Made by a program: the position numbers and the translations under genes
Notes under the pieces: generated by a model
The model's database searches: none
The model's input: only the letters and a program-made list of their open reading frames with translations
What the model was told of the DNA's origin: nothing
Origin: Magnetovibrio sp.
Lineage (GTDB): Bacteria > Pseudomonadota > Alphaproteobacteria > Rhodospirillales_A > JABHCV01
Assembly (NCBI GenBank): GCA_002717285.1
Contig: PBDF01000011.1
Location: 196,750-260,749, forward strand
Length of the DNA: 64,000 nt
Direction: 5' to 3'
In this document: one piece after another, positions 46,856-56,745 of the stretch
How the letters are laid out: every line of letters starts with the position of its first letter
Position numbering within the stretch: the stretch's first letter is position 1

Positions 46856-48112
46856 TTAACTATTCATAGAATCAAAGAAATTGTCGTTTGACTTTGAATC
46901 TTTTAATTTTCCGTTCAAAAACTCCATCGCATCGACAACACCCATCGGCATTAATATACGTCGCAAAACCCACATTTTTGAGAGTGTATCTTGTTCGACT
47001 AGCAATTCTTCTTTTCGAGTACCAGATTTAGTAATATCAATAGAAGGCCAAACTCGTTTATCGGAAAGTTTACGATCTAGTATAATTTCTGAATTTCCGG
47101 TACCCTTAAATTCTTCAAATATGACCTCATCCATCCGCGATCCTGTATCAATTAAAGCAGTGGAAATAATTGTCAGTGAACCGCCTTCCTCAATATTTCT
47201 TGCTGCACCAAAAAAACGTTTAGGTCGCTGTAAAGCATTAGCATCAACTCCACCAGTAAGTACTTTTCCTGATGAGGGAACGCAAGTGTTGTATGCTCTA
47301 GCCAAGCGAGTAATAGAATCCAACAAAATAATTACATCTCTTTTATGTTCAACCAAATGTTTAGCTTTTGAGATAACCATCTCTGCGACCTGTACATGAC
47401 GTGAGGCCGGTTCATCAAATGTAGAACTAACAACTTCGCCATTAACTGAACGTGACATATCCGTAACTTCTTCAGGGCGCTCATCAATCAAAAGCACAAT
47501 TAGATAACATTCTGGGTGATTGGCAGAAACAGCTTGAGCGACATTTTGTAACATTACTGTTTTACCTGTACGCGGTGGAGCCACCACCAAAGCTCTCTGT
47601 CCTTTACCAATGGGCGAAATGAGATCAATCACGCGTGATGTACGGTCTTTTACATTTGGGTCGTCAATCTCCATTTTTAGACGTTGATCTGGATAAAGCG
47701 GTGTTAAATTATCAAAATTAGTACGAAGGCGCACTTGTTCAGGGTCTTCAAAATTAATTAAATTTACTTTTAAGAGTGCAAAATATCTTTCACCTTCCTT
47801 AGGTGATCTTATTTGACCTTCAACTGTATCACCAGTACGCAACGAAAAACGTCTAACCTGACTTGGTGAAACATAAATATCATCGGGTCCAGGTAGGTAA
47901 TTTGCTTCGGGAGAACGCAAAAAACCAAAACCGTCCTGAAGTACCTCAATAACGCCATCACCAAAAATAGGGACATCATTTTCAGCAAGTCTTTTTAAAA
48001 TAGCAAAGAATATATCTTGTTTTCTGAGTGTTGATGGATTTTCTATTTCTAATTCTTCTGCATACGCTAGAAGATCCGCTGGAGATTTAGCTTTAAGTTC
48101 TTTAAAATTCAT
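46856..48112 (-). CDS. rho: transcription termination factor Rho
   Basis: 418 residues. The N-terminal helix and the cold-shock-like RNA-binding domain ([37 protein letters not shown]) precede the RecA-type motor with Walker [11 protein letters not shown] near 180 and [13 protein letters not shown]. It is an RNA-dependent helicase ring that ends transcription. The 198-bp leader upstream (48113-48310) could carry autoregulation but no specific element is visible. It converges on ogt. Confidence 0.97.
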   Translation of the reverse strand: MNFKELKAKSPADLLAYAEELEIENPSTLRKQDIFFAILKRLAENDVPIFGDGVIEVLQDGFGFLRSPEANYLPGPDDIYVSPSQVRRFSLRTGDTVEGQIRSPKEGERYFALLKVNLINFEDPEQVRLRTNFDNLTPLYPDQRLKMEIDDPNVKDRTSRVIDLISPIGKGQRALVVAPPRTGKTVMLQNVAQAVSANHPECYLIVLLIDERPEEVTDMSRSVNGEVVSSTFDEPASRHVQVAEMVISKAKHLVEHKRDVIILLDSITRLARAYNTCVPSSGKVLTGGVDANALQRPKRFFGAARNIEEGGSLTIISTALIDTGSRMDEVIFEEFKGTGNSEIILDRKLSDKRVWPSIDITKSGTRKEELLVEQDTLSKMWVLRRILMPMGVVDAMEFLNGKLKDSKSNDNFFDSMNS

Positions 48113-48310
48113 GAGTTTACTCTGATGAGCTGAACGGCTTTGGGAATAACCGTTGCGTTGTTAAAAAGAAAATAATTGAATATAAATGGAATTATAGAAG
48201 ATTTTACAAAGATCAAATTTTTAACTGACTATCAGCCAAAAATTCAAACCATAAAAAATCAAATCGATATATAGTTTAATCAATCCTTACTGAAAAAAGC
48301 AAGCCCCTAT

Positions 48311-48754
48311 TCACCAAGGCTTAATAACAACCAACAAAACTATAATGATCATTAATACTGTAGGCACTTCATTTACCAATCGAAAAAACTTCTCGGATCT
48401 GGTATTAGCATCATCTTCAAACGAACGTCTCCACATCGCCATTTTCATATGAACGCCCATAAGTAAACCAACAAAGGCAAGTTTCGTATATAACCAAGGT
48501 GCAGACCAATCGGTTGAACTGTCAAAAAGAAGTAAACCACCAAAAACCAACGACGCAATCATTGCTGGGTTCATTATCACTTTAAGTAAACGACGTTCCA
48601 TTATTTTAAAAAGCTCAGAAGCATCCGACCCCGATCTAAGATTTGAATGATAAACAAATAAGCGCGGCAAATATAATAAACCTGCCATCCAAGCCACGAT
48701 TGAAATAATATGAGCAGCTTTTAACCACAAATATATTTCAGATGAAAATGCCAC
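48311..48754 (-). CDS. hemJ: protoporphyrinogen oxidase HemJ
   Basis: 147 residues with four hydrophobic segments. Family features are LWLKAAHIISIVAWMAGLLYLPRLFVYH (heme-linked His and the conserved arginine region), ERRLLKVIMNPAM and GLLMGVHMKMAMWRR. It oxidises protoporphyrinogen IX in bacteria lacking HemG/HemY. It sits base to base after hemH and completes a hemE-hemH-hemJ operon. Confidence 0.93.
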   Translation of the reverse strand: MAFSSEIYLWLKAAHIISIVAWMAGLLYLPRLFVYHSNLRSGSDASELFKIMERRLLKVIMNPAMIASLVFGGLLLFDSSTDWSAPWLYTKLAFVGLLMGVHMKMAMWRRSFEDDANTRSEKFFRLVNEVPTVLMIIIVLLVVIKPW

Positions 48755-49816
48755 TCAATTAACCCTTTCTTTATTACGACACTGATACCCGGATAATGGG
48801 CAAATCCTTGAACCTGTTCCTGAAAAAATCTGTAACTCTTTTGAAACGACAACATCATCAAATTGATCAAGGGTTTTTTCTACAAGTCTTTTTAAACCTT
48901 TTATGAATTTTGGTTTTACAGATACCGTATCAACACGATGGTAGGAAGGTACACCTTGAGAGAGAGCAAGTTCCTTGTATTCGATATCAAGTTCAACAAG
49001 GGTTTCAGAATGTTCTGAAACAAAAGCTATTGGCACAACTACAACAGGTACATTGTCTCTTGCAGCACGGATAATTTCTGCATCTGTTGATGGACCAATC
49101 CATTTAAGAGGTCCAACTCTACTTTGATAACAAATACTCCAGTCCAAGTCTGGTATTTTCAATTTTTTTACAACTTCTTGAGCTGTTATAGCAATATGAT
49201 CTGGATATGGATCTCCCCTGTCGACAATCTTTTGAGGCAACCCATGAGCTGAAAAAAGTATACGAGGCTTTCCTTTATAGGTCGCATTTTGCACAGCAAC
49301 CTGAGTTGCTTCAACAATTGACTCAATAAATCCGGGCTCTTGTGGGTAACAACATATTGCAAAAGTTGGTACATTTAAATCTGCTTTCTTGGCAGTTCTT
49401 TGCCACTCTATTAAACTTGATCCGGTTGTAGTTGTTGAAAATTGAGGATACAAAGGAAGCAGTATTATTTTATCTGGATTGAATTCTTTTACTAACTCAA
49501 TAGTTTCATTGCTCATTGGATGCCAATAACGCATTGCAATAAATGTTTTTATTTTTTTATTTCCTTCAAATTGTTGTTCAAGTGCTTGTGCTTGATCTTT
49601 AGTTTGAGCAAGTAAGGGTGAAGAACCTCCTAATAAAGCATAGATATCTTTTGCAATCGGCGCTCGTCTGTAAGATATCAGCTTGGCTAGAAACCAACGA
49701 AAGGGGTTTGGAACTCCTATAATTGAATGATCGTTAAAAAGATTAAACAAAAAAGGCTGAACCGCAGAAAGATTATCTGGGCCCCCCAAATTAAATAATA
49801 CTATAGCAATTTTCAT
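48755..49816 (-). CDS. hemH: ferrochelatase
   Basis: 353 residues. The start KIAIVLFNLGGPDNL, the middle LLPLYPQFSTTTTGSS and ILFSAHGLPQKIVDRGDPY (catalytic His), and PIAFVSEHSETLVELDIEY show a full family core. It inserts iron in protoporphyrin IX at the membrane. The tail has two Cys (ICPLSGYQC), too few by eye for the 2Fe-2S cluster found in some alphaproteobacterial ferrochelatases. It lies between hemE and hemJ. Confidence 0.95.
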   Translation of the reverse strand: MKIAIVLFNLGGPDNLSAVQPFLFNLFNDHSIIGVPNPFRWFLAKLISYRRAPIAKDIYALLGGSSPLLAQTKDQAQALEQQFEGNKKIKTFIAMRYWHPMSNETIELVKEFNPDKIILLPLYPQFSTTTTGSSLIEWQRTAKKADLNVPTFAICCYPQEPGFIESIVEATQVAVQNATYKGKPRILFSAHGLPQKIVDRGDPYPDHIAITAQEVVKKLKIPDLDWSICYQSRVGPLKWIGPSTDAEIIRAARDNVPVVVVPIAFVSEHSETLVELDIEYKELALSQGVPSYHRVDTVSVKPKFIKGLKRLVEKTLDQFDDVVVSKELQIFSGTGSRICPLSGYQCRNKERVN

Positions 49817-49828
49817 TTATATAACTTT

Positions 49829-50869
49829 TCAACTTTTCCAATTATGGATTATTTCTATCAGCTCTGATATATTTTCCGGTGGGGTCTGAGGAAGAATGCC
49901 ATGACCTAAATTAAATATATGTGAACCATCAGAAAAACCTTTAAGAATAACACAAGCCTCGTTTTTCATTGCGGTTCCACCAGCTATCAAAACTGTATTG
50001 TCTAAATTTCCCTGAACCACACATTTATTCTGTATATTATTTGATGCCCACCCTACTGAAATGCCGTTATCTAGACTTATTCCATCTACATGTGTTTCAT
50101 CAATAAATTTTAAATAACGAGTACCTGCACCGCGTGGAAAACCAATAATTGGAACATCAGGATGAACTTTTTTTACATTTTTAACGATTTCTTTTGTAGG
50201 GTTTATAACCCATTTTTTAAACTGGTTATCACTTAAAACACCTGCCCAAGTATCAAAAATTTGTACAACTTCAGCACCATTATCTATCTGTTTAATTAAA
50301 TACATAATAGTAGCTTTAGTAAGTATCTGAATTAGATTACTAAAATCTGATGGTTCTTGATAAGCCCAAGCTCGAGCTATTGGACAGTCTTTTGAACCTT
50401 GACCTTGTACCATGTATGTTGCAACCGTCCATGGTGCTCCAGCAAAACCTATTAATGTTGTTTGTTTAGGTATTTCTTTTGAAAGTATTGAAATAGTCTC
50501 ATAAACTTTTTCTAAATTATTATGAAGTTTCTCTAGTGATAACTTCTTTAATTTATTTTTATTTTGAATTGGATCCAATACAGGACCTTTGCCTTCTTGA
50601 AATACGACATTTTGTCCTAGAGCATTTGGTATAACTAAAATATCACTAAACAAAATTGCTGCATCTAACTTAAAACGTCTTAAAGGCTGAAGAGTAGCTT
50701 CAACCGCTAGATCAGGCGTATAACAAAACTTTAAAAAGTCATCTTCTTGAGTTCTAAGTCTGCGATATTCAGGTAAGTATCTGCCAGCTTGTCTCATAAA
50801 CCAGATTGGAGGCCGAATAACTTGCTCGTTTTTTAAAGTTTGAATTAATAATTTTTTGTTTGCTTGCAT
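49829..50869 (-). CDS. hemE: uroporphyrinogen decarboxylase
   Basis: 346 residues with the invariant RPPIWFMRQAGRYLPEYR near residue 18, ILFSDILVIPNALGQ and GFAGAPWTVATYMVQG. It decarboxylates the four acetate arms of uroporphyrinogen III. It is the first gene of hemE-hemH-hemJ and flanks the 466-bp candidate replication origin, as hemE does in Caulobacter. Confidence 0.96.
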   Translation of the reverse strand: MQANKKLLIQTLKNEQVIRPPIWFMRQAGRYLPEYRRLRTQEDDFLKFCYTPDLAVEATLQPLRRFKLDAAILFSDILVIPNALGQNVVFQEGKGPVLDPIQNKNKLKKLSLEKLHNNLEKVYETISILSKEIPKQTTLIGFAGAPWTVATYMVQGQGSKDCPIARAWAYQEPSDFSNLIQILTKATIMYLIKQIDNGAEVVQIFDTWAGVLSDNQFKKWVINPTKEIVKNVKKVHPDVPIIGFPRGAGTRYLKFIDETHVDGISLDNGISVGWASNNIQNKCVVQGNLDNTVLIAGGTAMKNEACVILKGFSDGSHIFNLGHGILPQTPPENISELIEIIHNWKS

Positions 50870-51137
50870 TTTTTTAAAACTGAGAACTTTATTATTTTAT
50901 ATAACTAAATATTTATTATAAATAAGTAATAGTAGTTGTAGTAGGATTGAAAACTGGAATTCTTTTTAATTCACAACTTATCTACATATTTTCATTGAAT
51001 TTTTTCTTATAAATATAAATTGTGAAAAGATTGTGATTAAAAAAGTATTTTTCTAAATCAATAAAAATTAGATAAGGTTTCACAAAGTTATATTTTAAAA
51101 TTAGCTTGTTTATAAAAGTTATTCAAATCATGGATTT

Positions 51138-51168
51138 TAAGTGGATAAAATAAAATTTTATCCACTTA
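51138..51168. repeat. inverted repeat of two DnaA-box-like sequences
   Basis: 14-bp arms 51138-51151 and 51155-51168 are perfect inverted complements around AAA. Each arm contains one DnaA-like 9-mer (AGTGGATAA / TTATCCACT), facing each other. In context it is more likely a binding array of the origin than a transcription terminator. Confidence 0.75.
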
Positions 51169-51245
51169 TCCTTTGTATTTTTCAATTATTTAAAACATAA
51201 AGTATCGTGGATAATTGATAGAATGAAAAAAAGGTATATGGGGAA

Positions 51246-51267
51246 AAAAAAAGACATGTCTTTTTTT
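51246..51267. repeat. 22-bp perfect palindrome before aroE
   Basis: A run of seven A, then GACATGTC, then seven T: a 22-bp palindrome with no loop, 69 bases before aroE. The A-run and T-run may bend DNA or give a protein-binding site in the candidate origin or aroE promoter region. As a hairpin it would need the central bases to form the loop. No known operator was matched. Confidence 0.5.
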
Positions 51268-51335
51268 ATCGGGAAAACTTTTATTTATGCACAGATCGAA
51301 ATGAAAAAATTAAAAAAATAAGAAAGTGAAATCTT

Positions 51336-52181
51336 ATGCCAGGAAGTTTGTTACGAGTAGGTGTCATTGGCTATCCAATAGATCATTCATTGTCACCAAA
51401 ACTTTTTAATTACTGGCTAAAAAAATATTCACTTAATGGTTCTTATGAAGCGTACGCAGTAAAAACAAACGAAATAAAAACTTTTTTGAGTAAAATGACT
51501 GATTTAGGTCTAATTGGTTTTAATGTGACAGTTCCACATAAACAAGAAATTATAAATTATGTTGATCATTTAAGTGAGAGTGCAAGAAGAATTGGAGCTG
51601 TTAATACTGTTTCTATAAAAAATGGTTTATTTTTTGGTGATAACACAGATGGTTTTGGGTTTATTGAAAATCTGAAGCAAAATTCTAATTTTCAAAATTT
51701 TATAAATGGTGACTGTATTGTATTAGGAGCAGGTGGAGCAGCACGAGCTATCGTAAATGCGCTAGTTGAAGTTAAAGCAAAAAATATTAAAATTATAAAT
51801 CGTACTCAAGAGAAAGCTGAGATATTAGCCAATAATTTTGGTGATACTGTGAATGTTTTAAATTGGAAAAAACGTCATGAGTCTCTCAAAAATGCCTCAC
51901 TTGTTGTTAATACAACTATATTAGGTATGAGAGGCAATGACCAACTTGACTTGAATTTAAATGTTTTACCAAAAAAGGCTCTAATAAATGATATTGTATA
52001 CGTTCCTATAGAAACAAAATTACTAAAAGATGCCAGAGTAAGAGGTAATCCAACTGTTGATGGAATTGGTATGTTATTACATCAGGCTAGACCTGCATTT
52101 CTTAAGTGGTTTGGCAAAGATCCTTTAGTTACAGATAAACTACGTAATTACATGTTAGACAGCAAAAAAAATTGGAATTAG
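51336..52181 (+). CDS. aroE: shikimate dehydrogenase
   Basis: 281 residues. The substrate site reads GYPIDHSLSPKLFNYWL and NVTVPHKQEI with the catalytic Lys. NADP binding is VLGAGGAARAIVNAL, followed by INRTQEKAE. It reduces 3-dehydroshikimate. It is the first rightward gene after the candidate origin and lies 3 bp before coaE; aroE-coaE-dnaQ is a usual alphaproteobacterial set. Confidence 0.96.
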   Translation: MPGSLLRVGVIGYPIDHSLSPKLFNYWLKKYSLNGSYEAYAVKTNEIKTFLSKMTDLGLIGFNVTVPHKQEIINYVDHLSESARRIGAVNTVSIKNGLFFGDNTDGFGFIENLKQNSNFQNFINGDCIVLGAGGAARAIVNALVEVKAKNIKIINRTQEKAEILANNFGDTVNVLNWKKRHESLKNASLVVNTTILGMRGNDQLDLNLNVLPKKALINDIVYVPIETKLLKDARVRGNPTVDGIGMLLHQARPAFLKWFGKDPLVTDKLRNYMLDSKKNWN

Positions 52182-52184
52182 TCC

Positions 52185-52823
52185 ATGATCATCTTGGGTC
52201 TAACCGGATCTATAGGCATGGGAAAAACAACTGCTGCAAACGCTTTTCGTCATTTGCGTGTACCTGTTTATGATGCTGACCATGTCGTACATAATTTAAT
52301 GTCTAAAGACGGTGCTGCAGTAGACGATGTTTTAAAAGTTTTTCCTGAGGTGGCTAAGGACGGATACGTTGATCGCACAGCTTTAAGATCTATTGTGCTA
52401 GTCGATGAGATTAAATTACAAAAATTGGAAAAAATCTTACATCCTTTAGTAAGAAAAAAACAATATTACTTTCTTGCTGCTTGTGCACGTAGAAGAGAGC
52501 GTTTAGTTGTTTTGGATATACCATTATTGTTAGAAACCGGTGGAGAAATATACTGTGATGCTGTTATTGTTGTAAATTCACCGCCTTCAATACAAAAAAA
52601 TAGAGTGCTTCAGCGTCCTGGTATGAGTATTGAGCGATACCAAATGATACTAAATCGTCAAATTGAAAATAGCCATAAATGCCGTGTTGCTGATTTTGTA
52701 ATACAAACCGGATTGGGGCGTTTGTATAGTTTGCAAAAAATAAATAAAATTGTGTCAATGACAAAATTGTGGCCCGCTCACAACTGGTCACCTGTTTATA
52801 AGAAAATAATTGATATAAATTAA
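52185..52823 (+). CDS. coaE: dephospho-CoA kinase
   Basis: 212 residues starting IILGLTGSIGMGKTTAANAF (P-loop), with VYDADHVVHNLM and the later lid and LDIPLLLETGG. It phosphorylates dephospho-CoA to CoA. It is followed without gap by dnaQ (stop at 52821-52823, dnaQ start 52824). No unusual residues were seen. Confidence 0.95.
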   Translation: MIILGLTGSIGMGKTTAANAFRHLRVPVYDADHVVHNLMSKDGAAVDDVLKVFPEVAKDGYVDRTALRSIVLVDEIKLQKLEKILHPLVRKKQYYFLAACARRRERLVVLDIPLLLETGGEIYCDAVIVVNSPPSIQKNRVLQRPGMSIERYQMILNRQIENSHKCRVADFVIQTGLGRLYSLQKINKIVSMTKLWPAHNWSPVYKKIIDIN

Positions 52824-53513
52824 ATGCGAGAAATTGTCTTAGATACCGAAACAACTGGCCTAAATCCTATGGACGGGGATAGGGTTGTCGAAATTGGTTG
52901 TGTTGAATTAGTTAATCACTTAACTACTGGTAAAACTTATCATCAATATATCAATCCAGAACGTGATATGCCCAATAATGCTTATGAAGTTCATGGACTC
53001 TCTGCTGACTTTTTAAAGGGTTATCCTACATTTTCAGAAATTATGAACGATTTTTTGGAGTTTATAGCTGATTCTACTTTGGTTATTCACAATGTAAAAT
53101 TTGATATTGGTTTTTTAAATGCAGAAATGGTGCGTTTAGGTCAGCCTGTGTTATCAATGGATAATTGTGTTGATACTATTGAATTAGCACGTAAAAAATT
53201 TCCATTTGCTCAAGCAAGTTTAAACGCATTATGCAAGCGTTTTAAAATTGACAACTCTAATCGTAAATTGCACGGAGCATTATTAGATGCACAGTTATTA
53301 GCTGAAGTATACCTACAGTTAGTTGGTGGACCGCAGCCTGACTTAGATTTATTGAACGAATCTCAAGAACCATCAGTCATTTCTGATAGTGATGTTAAAC
53401 TAAAAAATATTCGGAAACCACGAATGCATAAAATTTCATATGAAGAATTAGAGCTTCATGAAAAGTTTGTTAAAACACTTAAAGATCCTATTTGGATGAC
53501 TTTAAAAAATTGA
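52824..53513 (+). CDS. dnaQ: DNA polymerase III epsilon (proofreading) subunit
   Basis: 229 residues. Exo I is REIVLDTETTGLNPMDGDRVVEIG, Exo II is VIHNVKFDIGFLNAEM, and Exo III ends LHGALLDAQLLAEVY, a complete DEDDh exonuclease. A C-terminal tail for binding the polymerase alpha subunit follows. It proofreads the replicative polymerase. It converges on secB, with 16 bp between the stops. Confidence 0.95.
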   Translation: MREIVLDTETTGLNPMDGDRVVEIGCVELVNHLTTGKTYHQYINPERDMPNNAYEVHGLSADFLKGYPTFSEIMNDFLEFIADSTLVIHNVKFDIGFLNAEMVRLGQPVLSMDNCVDTIELARKKFPFAQASLNALCKRFKIDNSNRKLHGALLDAQLLAEVYLQLVGGPQPDLDLLNESQEPSVISDSDVKLKNIRKPRMHKISYEELELHEKFVKTLKDPIWMTLKN

Positions 53514-53529
53514 TTTGTAGTCTAACGTT

Positions 53530-54045
53530 TTATTTTTTAGTTTCTTTTTTCTTTGTTTTTGAAGAATTTACATTATCTGAAGTGTCAGATTTATTTTGAT
53601 TTTGAAACATGGCAACGAAATCAACGGGTGCAATCATTAGAGGAGGAAATCCGCCATCGCGAGTTGCGTCTGCAACAATGTTCCGAGCAAAAGGGAATAA
53701 TAAACGTGGACATTCAATTAGTAACATAGCTTGTAAATGTTCAGATGGTACATTAATCTTAAAAAGTCCTCCGTATGTTAATTCGGTAATAAAGGCAGTT
53801 TCATTAGCGACGCTGCAATTAGCTTGTATTTCAATTTGAACTTCAAAAAGATCATTTTGAATATTTTTTGCGTTCACATTTACTGTTATATTTACATCAG
53901 GTGCATTGTTTTGCATTTCAGAGAGAATACTTGGTGTTGATGGAGCTTCGAACGAGAGGTCTTTGATATATTGAGCATTAATTTGGATTGGAGGGGTTGT
54001 AATAGTTGATTCGCTTTGTTGTTGTTTTACTGGTTTTTTATTCAT
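53530..54045 (-). CDS. secB: protein-export chaperone SecB
   Basis: 171 residues. The core has INAQYIKDLSFEAPSTPSIL, VNVNAKNIQNDLFEVQIEIQA and LLIECPRLLFPFARNIVADATRDGGFPPLMIAPVDF, the family signature. It keeps pre-proteins unfolded for SecA. The C-terminal tail is lysine-rich. It is downstream of fxsA on the same strand (97 bp gap) and convergent with dnaQ. Confidence 0.95.
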   Translation of the reverse strand: MNKKPVKQQQSESTITTPPIQINAQYIKDLSFEAPSTPSILSEMQNNAPDVNITVNVNAKNIQNDLFEVQIEIQANCSVANETAFITELTYGGLFKINVPSEHLQAMLLIECPRLLFPFARNIVADATRDGGFPPLMIAPVDFVAMFQNQNKSDTSDNVNSSKTKKKETKK

Positions 54046-54142
54046 TTTAATTTTCCCTTATTGCTAGGTGGATACAAATTTAGTTCAATAAAGATTATTT
54101 ATATTTTTAAAGTATTTTATGATCGTGGGGTGATAAGGTTTT

Positions 54143-54643
54143 TTAATCACTAAACTTTTGATTGTCATTTTCTTTGTTAGTTTTGATTTCCTCGTATTCT
54201 CCATCAATGATGATTGATGATTTATTATTATGGTTTGGTTGCTCAAAGTTTTGATTTGTATGTAGGTCAAATATTTTTTGTTTTTTAAGTTGTTTTTTTA
54301 TAATATTTCTAATTAAATTTCGGAAGATTGGTATAGATAATATTAGACCAAGTACATCAGTTACAAAGCCTGGTGTTATCAGAAATGCTCCAGCCATCAA
54401 TAAAAATAAACCGTCAAAAAGTGAATCTATTGGTAGTCTTGCTGAATTTATATTTTGTTGAAAACTTGATATGGTGGAAAGCCCTTGATGACGTAAGAGC
54501 CTAACCCCGATTATGGCTGTAATAAGTATTAAACCGATAATTGACCATAAACCAATTTTTTCACCAGCCTGGATGAACACACTAATTTCTATTACAGGAA
54601 TGATGATAATGAATATAAAAATAAGTGATCCCAAAAAAAACAC
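54143..54643 (-). CDS. fxsA: FxsA-family membrane protein
   Basis: 166 residues with hydrophobic segments in the first 100: IFIFIIIIPVIEISVFIQAGEKIGLW, IGLILITAIIGVRLLRHQG, LFLLMAGAFLITPGFVTDVLGLIL, the FxsA core. The polar C-terminal tail is Asn/Lys-rich. FxsA overproduction relieves phage F-exclusion of T7 in E. coli; its natural function is unknown. It is divergent from the Tim44-like gene and upstream of secB. Confidence 0.9.
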   Translation of the reverse strand: MFFLGSLIFIFIIIIPVIEISVFIQAGEKIGLWSIIGLILITAIIGVRLLRHQGLSTISSFQQNINSARLPIDSLFDGLFLLMAGAFLITPGFVTDVLGLILSIPIFRNLIRNIIKKQLKKQKIFDLHTNQNFEQPNHNNKSSIIIDGEYEEIKTNKENDNQKFSD

Positions 54644-54818
54644 CTGTTATTCTTAAAACGTATGCTTGCTTACTCTTGCTCGTAAGGTCAAGAAAGCTTA
54701 TCTGTAGAGACTTAACTGTATCAAGTTGTTAAGATAAAGGGAGACTAGATTTTTAATTTTGCGTAAACGTTTACTTTATGCTTAACCAAATAAAATTTAA
54801 AAAATTAGTGAAAATATT

Positions 54819-55523
54819 ATGGACAACGGTATTCAATTTTTCGATATAATTCTTTTTGCAATGATTGCAGTTTTTTTAGTGTTGCGTTTACGAAGTGTAC
54901 TCGGACGTCGCGATGGTCATGAAGGAGAATTTTCTAATTTCTTTAGACAATCTTCGCAGGAAAAAAAGCAAGAAACCGATGAATACAATGAAGATGATAA
55001 TGTTATTGCAATTGAGACTGAAACTGTAAATGTTAAAACTGAACCTAAGGCTAAACTGGAAACAAAAACTAATTTACAAACTAAATTGGAAGAAATTGTT
55101 GCGGCAGATAATGATTTTGACATTGATGAATTTATCTCAGGAGCGCGAATAGCATTTGAGTATATTCTTAATGCCTATGCAACTGGTGACGCAAATGAGT
55201 TGAAACCATTACTTAGCGATGAGGTATTTAATAACTTTAATGTTTCGATTCGTGAACGTGAAATGGCTGGCCAAACCATGGAAGAAACGCTGATAGGAAT
55301 ATCCAAAGCGGAGTTAATAGAGGCAGAAATGGAAGGTACGGTCGTTCAGTTAACTGTTAAATTTATTAGTGATCAAATACACGCCCTTAAAGATTCTAAC
55401 GGTAATGTTGTTGAGGGTGATCCTGATAAAATAGTGAGCATTACTGATTTTTGGACTTTTACTCGTGACACTCGTTCTAAGGATCCCAATTGGTTGCTCT
55501 CAGCGACACATAGTTTGGACTAA
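54819..55523 (+). CDS. Tim44-like domain protein
   Basis: 234 residues. One N-terminal transmembrane helix (IILFAMIAVFLVLRLRSVLG), a charged Glu/Lys/Thr linker (residues 35-95), and a C-terminal Tim44/NTF2-like domain (FISGARIAFEYILNAYATGD, LKPLLSDEVFNNF). This is the bacterial TimA-type relative of mitochondrial Tim44, common in Alphaproteobacteria. Function is not settled. It precedes mltA by 4 bp, so they form an operon. Confidence 0.9.
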   Translation: MDNGIQFFDIILFAMIAVFLVLRLRSVLGRRDGHEGEFSNFFRQSSQEKKQETDEYNEDDNVIAIETETVNVKTEPKAKLETKTNLQTKLEEIVAADNDFDIDEFISGARIAFEYILNAYATGDANELKPLLSDEVFNNFNVSIREREMAGQTMEETLIGISKAELIEAEMEGTVVQLTVKFISDQIHALKDSNGNVVEGDPDKIVSITDFWTFTRDTRSKDPNWLLSATHSLD

Positions 55524-55527
55524 TAGT

Positions 55528-56745
55528 ATGCGGAGCGTAATTTTATTATTACTGCCGTTGATTACGGCTTGCGCTCAGTTAACGCCTCAAAAAATTTTAT
55601 TAAAAAAACCTCAGAAAAATCAGACTATTTCAGTAACTGAAGTGAGATCGAATTTAGTTCTCACTAAAACAAGCTTTAAAAACATTGTTGGCTGGAATGG
55701 TGATCGACATGATCAGGCACTTGCCGCTTTTCTTCGTTCTTGTGTTAAAATTAGAAAAAATCCATCGCGTTCTGTATTTGGATCTATTAGCGAAATTTCT
55801 GGTGATTGGTTAAAAACTTGTAATACTGCATCTTCTTTGCCCTTAGATCGACCTGATTTGGCACGACATTTTTTTGAAACCCGTTTCCAGCCTTTTTTAG
55901 CTACAGCAAGTGGGCAGCCTGAAGGGTTGTTTACTGGTTACTTTGAAATGGAACTTAGAGGATCCTGGCTACGTAAAAAATCCTATACAACTCCTATATA
56001 TGGGCGCCCTCCCGAGTTGGTTGAAGCGGATCTTGGTGCTTTCAGAGATGATTACAAGGGCAAGCGTTTGCTTGGAAAAATTATTGCAGGAAAATTTGTT
56101 CCTTTTGCGGACCGCGCAGAAATTGAAGCTGGAGCACTTTCTGGACGTGGCCTGGAACTTATTTGGGTTGACAGCTTGATTGATGCCTTTTTTTTGCATA
56201 TTCAAGGCTCAGGTCGAGTTTTAATGGATGATGGTACAATTATCAGGATTGGTTATGCATCAGGTAATGGCCATGTTTATAACTCAATAGGAAAAGAACT
56301 AATAAAAATAGGTGAGTTAAGGCCTGAGAGGGTTTCTATGCAAGCCATTAGAACTTGGTTAGAAAACCATACTGAACAAGCGTCGAAAATAATGCAAAAA
56401 AATCGTTCTTTTATTTTTTTTAGAATAATTAGTGATGCAACGAAGTCTTTGGATGAGAGTCAAGGTCCCATTGGTGCGCAAGGTGTTTTACTGACTCCAG
56501 GTCGATCATTAGCTGTTGACCGAAATTTTATTCCTTTGGGAATTCCAATTTGGTTGGACACAACAGATCCAATAAACTTAGGCGAGCCATTGCGCCGTCT
56601 CGTAATAGCTCAGGATACTGGTAGCGCTATTAAGGGTCCGGTTCGTGGTGATTTATTTTGGGGATTTGGAAGTTTAGCAGCAGCAAAGGCGGGTTTGATG
56701 AAACAAAAAGGTCGATACTTTTTACTCTTGCCAAAAAAAGATTAA
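55528..56745 (+). CDS. mltA: membrane-bound lytic murein transglycosylase A
   Basis: The frame is open from 55465 inside the upstream gene, but ATG 55528 (MRSVILLLLPLITACAQ) gives a lipoprotein signal with lipobox LITAC, so it is the start; 405 residues. The MltA barrel includes GLFTGYFEMELRGS, TPIYGRPPELVE and the catalytic-Asp 3D-like stretch VIAQDTGSAIKGPVRGDLFWGFG. It cleaves peptidoglycan to 1,6-anhydromuropeptides at the outer membrane. Confidence 0.93.
   Translation: MRSVILLLLPLITACAQLTPQKILLKKPQKNQTISVTEVRSNLVLTKTSFKNIVGWNGDRHDQALAAFLRSCVKIRKNPSRSVFGSISEISGDWLKTCNTASSLPLDRPDLARHFFETRFQPFLATASGQPEGLFTGYFEMELRGSWLRKKSYTTPIYGRPPELVEADLGAFRDDYKGKRLLGKIIAGKFVPFADRAEIEAGALSGRGLELIWVDSLIDAFFLHIQGSGRVLMDDGTIIRIGYASGNGHVYNSIGKELIKIGELRPERVSMQAIRTWLENHTEQASKIMQKNRSFIFFRIISDATKSLDESQGPIGAQGVLLTPGRSLAVDRNFIPLGIPIWLDTTDPINLGEPLRRLVIAQDTGSAIKGPVRGDLFWGFGSLAAAKAGLMKQKGRYFLLLPKKD

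Larger units (their letters stand above)
50870..51335. other. candidate chromosome replication origin (oriC)
   Basis: 466 bases without a gene, very A/T-rich, between divergent hemE and aroE. DnaA-box-like 9-mers: TTATCTACA at 50978, AGTGGATAA at 51140 (reverse), TTATCCACT at 51158 and CGTGGATAA at 51206 (reverse). The two central ones form a long inverted repeat. Context supports an origin: hemE flanks oriC in Caulobacter, parAB-parS lie 6-9 kb away, and transcription diverges from here. dnaA is not in the window. Confidence 0.6.
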
